Shown piece by piece: positions 1 to 5,569 of a stretch of 8,425 nucleotides of DNA. Each line of letters opens with the position of its first letter. Positions within the stretch are counted from its first letter, which is position 1. The notes under the pieces are model-generated. The model was not told the origin of the DNA. It searched no databases and was given only the letters and a program-made list of their open reading frames with translations. The stretch is from Lachnospiraceae bacterium UBA3711 (lineage in GTDB: Bacteria; Bacillota; Clostridia; Lachnospirales; Lachnospiraceae), in assembly GCA_002371345.1 (NCBI GenBank), contig DFHY01000060.1:1737-10161 (forward strand). The letters run 5' to 3'. The position numbers and the translations under genes are program-made.

Positions 1-387
1 TCATTTCCGCAGCTGCTCATAAGTATCCTGTCAGGATTTGTCGTGAGCCTGATTATAAGCCTGATTATCGGTGAGATCGTGCCGGTAGGGAAGGTTACTG
101 AGTCAGCGACACGCAATATGAAGCCGGGATTTGCGAAGAGGTGCGTGGAGAGCCTGATTTCTGATCTGATATATACTCCGGTCATTACACTCGCGATGGT
201 GTCATTTTCCTATATTATGGTCATGAGGAGGAGCCACGGTCAGGCGGATCTTCATTTCCTGCCGATGTTCCTGTCATCGCTTGCGGTCTGCATGATAGTC
301 GGATTCATACTGATATTTATCTTCACGCCGGTCTATATGAAGAGCGTTCTGAGGAAGAACGGCATACAGCCCGGAGGACGCCGGTGA
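1..387 (+). CDS. Small multi-pass membrane protein, 3' part only (DUF2798-like?)
   Basis: The frame is open from the first base of the window, so the gene starts upstream; the GTG at 43 is only an internal valine codon in this reading. The visible 128 residues contain three hydrophobic stretches, roughly residues 5-27, 54-77 and 87-112, separated by short polar loops rich in Arg and Lys. It is therefore an integral membrane protein, probably with one more segment before the window. The spacing of the helices and the ending with FTPVYMKSVLRKNG resemble DUF2798-type membrane proteins of Firmicutes, whose function is unknown; this assignment is from memory of the family's look and is tentative. 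The last codons and the stop TGA (385-387) lie exactly at the junction with an ATPase gene remnant, so the native C-terminus may have been altered by the rearrangement that brought the remnant here. Confidence 0.7.
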   Translation, partial: SFPQLLISILSGFVVSLIISLIIGEIVPVGKVTESATRNMKPGFAKRCVESLISDLIYTPVITLAMVSFSYIMVMRRSHGQADLHFLPMFLSSLAVCMIVGFILIFIFTPVYMKSVLRKNGIQPGGRR

Positions 388-482
388 ACATGCCGCTCAT
401 TCTTGAACATTTCGTTGAAACACAGTGCCGCGTACATGGAGATGCCGAATACAGGTTTCTGGAAGAGGAAGAGTGTTTTTGA
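385..482 (+). pseudogene. Remnant of a third AAA-like ATPase/nuclease gene
   Basis: Reading in the frame that begins at 387 gives 31 codons starting NMPLILEHFVETQ and ending at a TGA (480-482). They match residues 393-426 of the ATPase at 2024-3664 almost position by position (Q-R-R becomes Q-C-R, GEAED becomes GDAEY). A two-codon deletion removes Gly-Arg near the end, and the Leu codon TTA of the intact copies is replaced by the stop TGA. The DNA resemblance begins at about 385, possibly at 373 if a 2-nt gap is allowed. No Walker motifs or nuclease motifs are present and there is no start codon with a ribosome site, so this is debris of a former gene copy. Confidence 0.85.
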
Positions 483-887
483 CGGTGATTCTGTATTACA
501 ACAGTGATTAATATATGCAGGATCACCGGGTATCACTTAAACAAAAAGAGATTCTGCGTTTTGCCAAATGGAAGACTATGGTTCCCGCTGTTATGATGAT
601 AGGGACATGATATTCTTTCATGAAAGGGGCGCAGGTATCTCATGAGCAATAAGGTTAAGCGGGAATATAATCAGTCTGGTTTTCGCTGACTTATGATGGT
701 GCGAAGGACTATGTGATAGGCAAGGCTGGGGACTGACTATGTACGGAAATACGGAAAGACAAGGAGAGTAGTCAGACCTATGCTTCCATCATTCTACAGC
801 TTAAGCAACAAGCTGGATAACATCCTGGCCGGATGTTAGGAATACTAAGCATAAGTATATAGTAGTAGCGGAGAGTACCTGCTGTTT
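483..887. other. Gene-free stretch with traces of a decayed reading frame
   Basis: No intact gene of useful length is seen on either strand. On the + strand one frame runs from an ATG at 515 with a 31-codon product beginning MQDHRVSLKQKEIL, stops at 608-610, and resumes in the same frame after several stops at 671-733 (containing SLTYDGAKDYVIGKAGD). Shifting by one base at about 735 gives a further open stretch to 839 containing DYVRKYGKTRRVVRP. The alternation of protein-like segments with stops and a frameshift suggests a degraded gene, but I recognise no family and chance open stretches are not excluded. The last 50 bases hold an inverted repeat and the upstream region of the hydrolase gene. 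Confidence 0.35.
818..838. promoter_or_regulatory. Inverted repeat upstream of the hydrolase gene
   Basis: Perfect 8-bp arms, TAACATCC and GGATGTTA, flank a 5-nt centre TGGCC. A TATAGT hexamer (858-863) follows, one mismatch from the sigma-70 -10 consensus, but no convincing -35 lies 17 bp upstream of it. The repeat would overlap the -35 zone, so an operator is possible; a weak RNA hairpin ending the decayed gene upstream is the alternative. Confidence 0.3.
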
Positions 888-908
888 TTGGGAAGAGACC
901 TTGTGATT

Positions 909-1868
909 ATGATAAAGCATATTTCTATACTGCTGTGGACTCTGCTCATATCCATCATTGCGGCGCTGCCATGCAGCAGAGCATTTGGAGAGGAGACTGT
1001 ATACTCCTGCGAGGTTTTTCCTCTTGAGCGAAATGGCGTCGCGCTTCATCTTGATTGTACGTCAGCGGAAAATGCAGATCCGGAACGCCATATTCTTCTG
1101 GTTCACGGATCGACCTATTCGTCTCATGAATTTGACATCGACTATGAAGACTACAGCCTTGTGCGCTTCCTTGCCGGAAATGGATACGCGGTGTGGCGGC
1201 TGGACATCGCGGGCTATGGATTGTCCGATCCGGCAGCGGACGGTTTCATGCCGGATACGGCGTATGCTGCAAAAGACATCGATGCTGCTGTAAATGAGAT
1301 CATCCGGATCAGCGGACAGGACAGGATTGACGTACTCGGCTGGAGCTGGGGAACCATGACGGCAGGCACATTTGCCGCGGAGCATCCTGAGCATGTAAGG
1401 AAGCTCATACTGTACGCACCGATCCTGTCAGGGCTCGGCGTGCAGGAAGCAGGAGAGCCCTTCAGCCACAATACATGGGAAGGGGCGGCTGAAGACTTTC
1501 AGAAGAATGGAGACGGTACATTTGATGAAAATGTGGCCGATCCGATTCTGATTGAGATGTTCTGCTCAAGCTGCTGGCACTATGACGGTGACTCCAGCCC
1601 CAGGGGATGGAGCAGAGATGCCTTTGTTGATGAAGGGACAAGGCTGATTGACCTTGGTAAGATTACTGTGCCCACTCTTGTGATCTATGGCACGAAAGAT
1701 CCGTATATGGATCAGAAGCTTCTGAGATCGGCGCCGGATGAACTCCCTGAAGGATCACAGCTTCAGGTGATTGAGGGCGGTTCGCATATCATGATGTACG
1801 AGAAGCCGTATTACAGGGATTTCCAGAACGGAGTAATGGAGTTTCTGAATAAAAAACCAGTTCCCTGA
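909..1868 (+). CDS. Secreted alpha/beta-hydrolase
   Basis: A 319-residue protein of the alpha/beta-hydrolase fold, predicted to cleave an ester, amide or similar bond; the substrate cannot be read from sequence. Residues 1-27 form a Sec signal peptide: a short basic start MIKH, a hydrophobic core ISILLWTLLISIIAALP, and a likely cleavage after AFG. The cysteine after ALP is not in a proper lipobox because proline precedes it, so a soluble exported enzyme is favoured over a lipoprotein. Oxyanion-hole region LLVHG is at about 63-67. The nucleophile elbow GWSWG carries Ser146, GTKDPY carries the acid Asp264, and GGSH carries His293, so the triad is complete. ATG 909 is chosen because the signal peptide begins there and GGGAAGAG lies at 890-897; in-frame TTG 888 and GTG 903 are alternatives that would add seven or two residues. 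No operon partner is apparent. Confidence 0.9.
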   Translation: MIKHISILLWTLLISIIAALPCSRAFGEETVYSCEVFPLERNGVALHLDCTSAENADPERHILLVHGSTYSSHEFDIDYEDYSLVRFLAGNGYAVWRLDIAGYGLSDPAADGFMPDTAYAAKDIDAAVNEIIRISGQDRIDVLGWSWGTMTAGTFAAEHPEHVRKLILYAPILSGLGVQEAGEPFSHNTWEGAAEDFQKNGDGTFDENVADPILIEMFCSSCWHYDGDSSPRGWSRDAFVDEGTRLIDLGKITVPTLVIYGTKDPYMDQKLLRSAPDELPEGSQLQVIEGGSHIMMYEKPYYRDFQNGVMEFLNKKPVP

Positions 1869-1897
1869 AGCTGTCATGAACACTGTAGCACATGCAT

Positions 1898-1926
1898 TTG
1901 AGATTCTCTGACTCTAGGCATATGTG
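1898..1926 (+). promoter_or_regulatory. Possible weak sigma-70 promoter for the first ATPase gene
   Basis: TTGAGA (1898-1903, five of six matches to -35) is followed after exactly 17 bp by TATGTG (1921-1926, only three of six matches to -10). It lies in the 155-bp gap between the hydrolase stop and the ATPase start, where a promoter would be expected. The poor -10 keeps the confidence low. Confidence 0.25.
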
Positions 1927-1985
1927 AGTGATAGATGTAAGTAAGAGTGCTTTAGACGGTGAATTACTACGATGAGCCTGAAGAA

Positions 1986-2001
1986 GAGCTGCATGCAGCT
2001 C
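1986..2001. promoter_or_regulatory. Perfect 16-bp palindrome upstream of the first ATPase gene
   Basis: GAGCTGCATGCAGCTC equals its own reverse complement with no gap. It ends 22 bp before the ATG at 2024 and 12 bp before the ribosome binding site. An ungapped palindrome of this length between a candidate promoter and the start codon fits a binding site for a dimeric repressor. As it has no loop it is a poor RNA hairpin. The second ATPase copy does not carry it. Confidence 0.4.
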
Positions 2002-2013
2002 AAATGACGGAAT

Positions 2014-2017
2014 GGAG
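2014..2017 (+). promoter_or_regulatory. Ribosome binding site deciding the ATPase start
   Basis: GGAG sits 6 nt before ATG 2024. The in-frame ATG at 2012 has no such site and overlaps this one. The paralog at 3874 also begins MKKFNTTG, so 2024 is the real start. Confidence 0.75.
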
Positions 2018-2023
2018 ATTACT

Positions 2024-3664
2024 ATGAAAAAGTTCAACACAACCGGGCTATGCATCCCGTCAAAACACTATATGGTCGATATCAGCGAGCGGCTTGCCGA
2101 GATCCGCAGGATGGTGGATGAGGGCGACTACTTCACCATCAACCGCGCCCGCCAGTACGGGAAGACTACGACGCTATTTGCGTTGGAGGGATTTCTGAAG
2201 GATGAATATGTGGTTGTCGATCTGGACTTTCAGGATATAGGCTTTGACAGTTTTGCAAATGAAGGAGAGTTCTGCAGGACACTCTCGAGAATCATGTTGA
2301 AGACAGCACTTGAGAGCGATGTGACGATACCAGCTCAGGCTGAAACCGGATTTCAATCATTGGCAGACCGTTATCCGACAGATGGCAGGCTTGATGAGCT
2401 TCTGTCGGTATTCAGTGACTGGTGCAAATGTTCTGATAAACCGCTGGTTCTGATGATCGACGAGGTGGATTCCGCATCAAATAACCAGGTATTTCTGGAT
2501 TTTCTTGCACAGCTGAGATCGCTTTATCTGAAGCGTGAAAAAGGTAAACGGGTTCATACTTTTCAGTCAGTGATCCTTGCCGGAGTGACCGATATCAAAC
2601 ACCTGAAGGCTAAGATCCGCGACGACGAGGCACACAAGGTCAACAGTCCGTGGAACATAGCGGCAGATTTCAATATCGATATGAGCCTTTCCGAGGCTGG
2701 TATCCGCGGAATGCTTGAAGACTACGAATCGGATCACAACACCGGGATGGACACGGCGCTTATGGCTAAGCGTCTTCGCGAGTACACAAGCGGATATCCA
2801 TATCTCGTCTCCAGGCTGTGCCAGTTTGTGGATGAGATGCACCTTTCATGGTCCGAACCCGGTCTTGACGAAGCTATCAAGCTGCTCCTCGCGGACGGCG
2901 AGAGTACGCTCTTCAACTCCCTGATGGGCAAAATTGAAAATGCGCCACACCTGAAGAAACAGCTTCGGGATATCCTGATGAAAGGGGAAGTAATCGCCTG
3001 GCAGCCTGACGATGATGATCAGAAGCTCCTTGTTATGTACGGCTTCATCAAGAGGCAGGGCAACACTGTTGCTATCTCAAACCGCATCTTCGAGATGCGC
3101 CTGTACCAGTACTTTCTCGGAGAGAGCCGGAAGAACGACGCCTTCCGCAGCGACGCCCTGATCAACAAGTCCATCTTCATAATGGAAGACGGGAGCCTGA
3201 ACATGCCGCTCATCCTTGAGCATTTCGTTGAAACGCAGCGGCGTGTTCACGGAGAGGCTGAAGACAGATTCCTGGAGGAGGAAGGCCGAGAGCGGTTCTT
3301 AACCTACATTGCACCGATTATCAATGGAACAGGAACATTCAGCATAGAAGAGCAGACCCGTGACAAACTCCGTATGGATGTGGTGATACACTATCTTGGA
3401 AAGAGATATGTGGTTGAACTGAAGATCTGGCGCGGCCCGCGCTATAATGAAGCCGGGGAGAAACAGATCGAGTCATACCTTGACTACTTTGGCCTGAGTA
3501 CCGGATATATGGTGAGCTTCTGCTTCAGTAAGAACAAAGACAGGATCACAGGCGAGAGGGCAGGTGAAGGAACATGCTCAAACTCAGACAAGGATCGTGG
3601 CTGTAAGTCTTATGTCAAAATAGTAAAGATCGGAGAGAGAACACTGTTTGAGGCGATTGTCTAA
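2024..3664 (+). CDS. AAA-like ATPase with C-terminal PD-(D/E)XK nuclease-type domain, copy 1
   Basis: A 546-residue cytoplasmic protein of the family often annotated as AAA-like domain ATP-binding protein (AAA_35-like, ORC/STAND-related). The N-terminus MKKFNTTGLCIPSKHYM leads to a Walker A segment RARQYGKTTT with Lys47. Walker B is LVLMIDEVD with Asp146 and Glu147. The motif GYPYLVSRLCQ (257-267) and a winged-helix-like region around 316-366 follow. The C-terminal part has the PD-(D/E)XK pattern: Asp452 in RMDVV, Glu465 and Lys467 in VELK, and Q481xxxY485. All key residues are present, so ATPase and nuclease activity are both plausible; neither is proven and the substrate is unknown. Compared with copy 2 the segment between Walker A and Walker B is strongly diverged and the rest is very similar. 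The stop codon lies within the first arm of the palindromic element that follows. Confidence 0.88.
   Translation: MKKFNTTGLCIPSKHYMVDISERLAEIRRMVDEGDYFTINRARQYGKTTTLFALEGFLKDEYVVVDLDFQDIGFDSFANEGEFCRTLSRIMLKTALESDVTIPAQAETGFQSLADRYPTDGRLDELLSVFSDWCKCSDKPLVLMIDEVDSASNNQVFLDFLAQLRSLYLKREKGKRVHTFQSVILAGVTDIKHLKAKIRDDEAHKVNSPWNIAADFNIDMSLSEAGIRGMLEDYESDHNTGMDTALMAKRLREYTSGYPYLVSRLCQFVDEMHLSWSEPGLDEAIKLLLADGESTLFNSLMGKIENAPHLKKQLRDILMKGEVIAWQPDDDDQKLLVMYGFIKRQGNTVAISNRIFEMRLYQYFLGESRKNDAFRSDALINKSIFIMEDGSLNMPLILEHFVETQRRVHGEAEDRFLEEEGRERFLTYIAPIINGTGTFSIEEQTRDKLRMDVVIHYLGKRYVVELKIWRGPRYNEAGEKQIESYLDYFGLSTGYMVSFCFSKNKDRITGERAGEGTCSNSDKDRGCKSYVKIVKIGERTLFEAIV
3035..3180 (+). repeat. Near-identical tract shared by the ATPase paralogs, copy in gene 1
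   Basis: These 146 bp match 4879-5024 with only two mismatches by my alignment, covering the winged-helix-like region from MYGFIKRQG to KSIFI. The codons just upstream (2930-3034) differ at many synonymous positions, so the tract looks homogenised by gene conversion. Confidence 0.8.
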
Positions 3665-3695
3665 GGAAACACTGATTATATCAGTGTTTCCTTAG
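3661..3695 (+). terminator. Strong hairpin just after ATPase copy 1
   Basis: Perfect 16-bp arms with a 3-nt TAT loop begin at the last base before the stop codon TAA. The hairpin could stop transcription or protect the 3' end, but no run of T follows (CTTAGAGCC), so it is not a standard rho-independent terminator. It also forms the left end of the palindromic element. Confidence 0.4.
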
Positions 3696-3713
3696 AGCCT
3701 CCGGCGGATCGCG

Positions 3714-3784
3714 GTGCGGCGCATAGGAAGGCTTTCTTCGAAAGCCGCGCCGCACGCGGCTTTGAGCGCATAGCGCGCTCAAAG
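3714..3784. repeat. Two GC-rich hairpins inside the palindromic element
   Basis: First hairpin: GTGCGGCGC (3714-3722) pairs with GCGCCGCAC (3747-3755), and inside it GGCTTTC (3730-3736) pairs with GAAAGCC (3740-3746) around loop TTC; seven unpaired bases (3723-3729) bulge on the left side only. Second hairpin: CTTTGAGCGC (3760-3769) pairs with GCGCTCAAAG (3775-3784) around ATAGC. All arms are perfect complements. Confidence 0.85.
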
Positions 3785-3873
3785 ATCACATTAGGGAAGC
3801 GCTTAGCCGGAGGCGATATCAGCATGAAGAAGAATTAATCAGCGCTTCCCTAATAATAGTACACGGGATAGCC

Positions 3874-5565
3874 ATGAAAAAGTTCAACACAACAGGGATC
3901 TGCATCCCGGCAAAACATTATATGGTTGATATCAGCGAGCGGCTTGCCCAGATCCGCAGAATGGTGGATGAGGGCGACTACTTCATGATCAACCGTGCCC
4001 GCCAGTACGGGAAGACTACAACGCTCTTTGCCCTGGAAAACTATCTGAAGGATGACTATGTGGTTGTAAGCTTTGATTTTCAGGGTATAGGCGTTGCCGG
4101 TTTTGCTACAGAGGAAGCTTTTGTGAAGGCATTTTCGAGAATGCTTCTAAAAAAGAGGAAGCTTCAATTGCCGGTGTCGGTTGAAGGAAAACTGGAAGAC
4201 TACATCAGCAGAGAGCAAAATGACAAAGCTGCCCTTGATGAACTGTTCGATGCCTTATCGCTGTGGTGTGATGAAACTGATAAGCCTCTGGTGCTGATTA
4301 TCGACGAGGTGGACTCCGCATCGAACAATCAGGTGTTCCTCGATTTCCTGGCTCAGCTGCGTATGCAGTACCTTGAGAAACAGAAGGACGAGTCATATCC
4401 GACATTTCAGTCAGTTATCCTTGCTGGAGTGACTGACATCAGGCACTTAAAGTCGAAGATCCGAGACGATGAAGCGCATAAGGTTAATAGTCCTTGGAAC
4501 ATCGCTGCCGATTTCAATATCGACATGAGTCTTTCGGAGGCGGGCATACGCGGGATGCTTGAAGAGTATGAATCGGATCACAATACCGGGATGGACACGG
4601 CGCTTATGGCCAGGCGCCTTCGCGAGTACACAAGCGGATATCCATACCTCGTGTCCAGGCTGTGCCAGCTCATGGATGAGATGCCACTTCCATGGTCCGA
4701 GGATGGTCTTGACGAAGCTATTAAGATGCTTCTTGCTGACGGCGAGAGCACACTGTTCAACTCCCTGATGGGCAAGCTTGAAAACGCGCCGCACCTGAAG
4801 ACGCAGCTCCGGGATATTCTGATGAAGGGCGAAGTGATAGCCTGGCAGCCGGATGATGATGAGCAGAAGCTCCTTGTCATGTACGGCTTCATCAAGAGGC
4901 AGGGCAACACTGTTGCTATCTCAAACCGCATCTTCGAGATGCGCCTGTACCAGTACTTCCTCGGAGAGAGCCGGAAGAACGACGTCTTCCGCAGCGACGC
5001 CCTGATCAACAAGTCCATCTTCATCATGGAAGACGGAAGCCTGAACATGCCTCTTATCCTTGAGCATTTCGTAGAGACTCAGCGGCGTGTGCATGGAAAT
5101 GCTGAAGACAGATTCCTGGAGGAGGAAGGCCGCGAGCGGTTCCTTACCTATATCGCTCCGATCATAAACGGAACAGGAACCTTCAGCATAGAAGAGCAGA
5201 CGCGCGACAAGCTCCGTATGGATGTAGTGATACACTATCTGGGAAAGAGGTATGTGGTCGAGCTGAAGATCTGGCGAGGGCCGCGCTACAACGAAGCCGG
5301 CGAAAAACAGGTCGAGGCATACCTTGACTACTTCGGCCTGAGCACCGGATACATGGTGAGCTTCTGCTTCAACAAAAACAAAGACATGATCACAGGCGAG
5401 AGGGCAGGTGCAGGTGAAGGAACATACATAGGGGAAGGCACATCCTCAAGCTCAAACAAGGATCGTGGCTGTAAATCTTATGTCAAAAGAGTGAAAATTG
5501 GGGATTGCTTCGGCACGGCGATACAGAAGCTGTTGATTATTCCGGCACAATGTATTGGAGGTTAA
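3874..5565 (+). CDS. AAA-like ATPase with C-terminal PD-(D/E)XK nuclease-type domain, copy 2
   Basis: A 563-residue paralog of the gene at 2024-3664 with the same domain order. Walker A RARQYGKTTT has Lys47, Walker B LVLIIDEVD has Asp144 and Glu145, and the nuclease-type core has Asp450 (RMDVV), Glu463 and Lys465 (VELK), Q479xxxY483. Residues of about 70-140 differ strongly from copy 1 and are two residues shorter, while most of the remainder is nearly identical. Near the C-terminus a Gly/Ser/Thr-rich stretch (about 511-527) is longer than in copy 1. After VKIGD the last 20 residues have no counterpart in copy 1, which ends ERTLFEAIV. This foreign tail runs over the ribosome site of the next gene, suggesting a deletion that fused the end of this gene to the leader of that one. 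A GGGA at 3865-3868 is a modest ribosome site. Copies 2 and the next gene probably share a transcript. Confidence 0.88.
   Translation: MKKFNTTGICIPAKHYMVDISERLAQIRRMVDEGDYFMINRARQYGKTTTLFALENYLKDDYVVVSFDFQGIGVAGFATEEAFVKAFSRMLLKKRKLQLPVSVEGKLEDYISREQNDKAALDELFDALSLWCDETDKPLVLIIDEVDSASNNQVFLDFLAQLRMQYLEKQKDESYPTFQSVILAGVTDIRHLKSKIRDDEAHKVNSPWNIAADFNIDMSLSEAGIRGMLEEYESDHNTGMDTALMARRLREYTSGYPYLVSRLCQLMDEMPLPWSEDGLDEAIKMLLADGESTLFNSLMGKLENAPHLKTQLRDILMKGEVIAWQPDDDEQKLLVMYGFIKRQGNTVAISNRIFEMRLYQYFLGESRKNDVFRSDALINKSIFIMEDGSLNMPLILEHFVETQRRVHGNAEDRFLEEEGRERFLTYIAPIINGTGTFSIEEQTRDKLRMDVVIHYLGKRYVVELKIWRGPRYNEAGEKQVEAYLDYFGLSTGYMVSFCFNKNKDMITGERAGAGEGTYIGEGTSSSSNKDRGCKSYVKRVKIGDCFGTAIQKLLIIPAQCIGG
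4879..5024 (+). repeat. Near-identical tract shared by the ATPase paralogs, copy in gene 2
   Basis: Partner of the tract at 3035-3180. The two differences are TTT/TTC (silent, Phe) and GCC/GTC (Ala to Val). The longest identical run is enough for homologous recombination between the two genes, which would delete one of them along with the palindromic element. Confidence 0.8.
5557..5561 (+). promoter_or_regulatory. Ribosome binding site inside the end of ATPase copy 2
   Basis: GGAGG lies 8 nt before ATG 5570 and encodes part of the final Gly-Gly of the upstream gene. It rules out the in-frame TTG at 5555 as start, which this site overlaps. Ribosomes ending at TAA 5563-5565 would stop on top of it, so translational coupling is likely. 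Confidence 0.8.
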
Positions 5566-5569
5566 GAAT

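Larger units (their letters stand above)
3661..3854. mobile_element. Palindrome-rich 194-bp element with terminal inverted repeats (MITE-like)
   Basis: The two ends, 3661-3678 and 3836-3853, are imperfect inverted repeats agreeing at 14 of 18 positions, with all differences inside the first 16 being transitions. Almost every base between belongs to some inverted repeat: a 16-bp hairpin at 3661-3695, arms GCCTCCGGC/GCCGGAGGC at 3697-3705 and 3806-3814, a compound hairpin at 3714-3755, another at 3760-3784, and 14-bp arms at 3790-3803 and 3841-3854 that interlock with the GCCTCCGGC pair. There is no coding frame. TAA occurs at both ends (3662-3664 and 3851-3853), which could be a target duplication if the element proper starts at GGAAAC. 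A non-autonomous transposable element fits best; a structured RNA or a bidirectional terminator is the alternative. Confidence 0.55.

Noticed and set aside
483..510. Extension of the ATPase shard beyond its stop
   Set aside because: After 482 neither the DNA nor any frame follows the intact copies (TYIAPIINGTG is not seen), so the homology ends there.
935..1000. Lipoprotein signal for the hydrolase
   Set aside because: The cysteine after the hydrophobic core is preceded by ALP; proline at the -1 position does not fit a lipobox.
4578..5048. 156-codon open frame on the - strand inside ATPase copy 2
   Set aside because: It is antisense to a clearly coding region. The same shadow appears opposite the matching part of copy 1, as expected from shared sequence.
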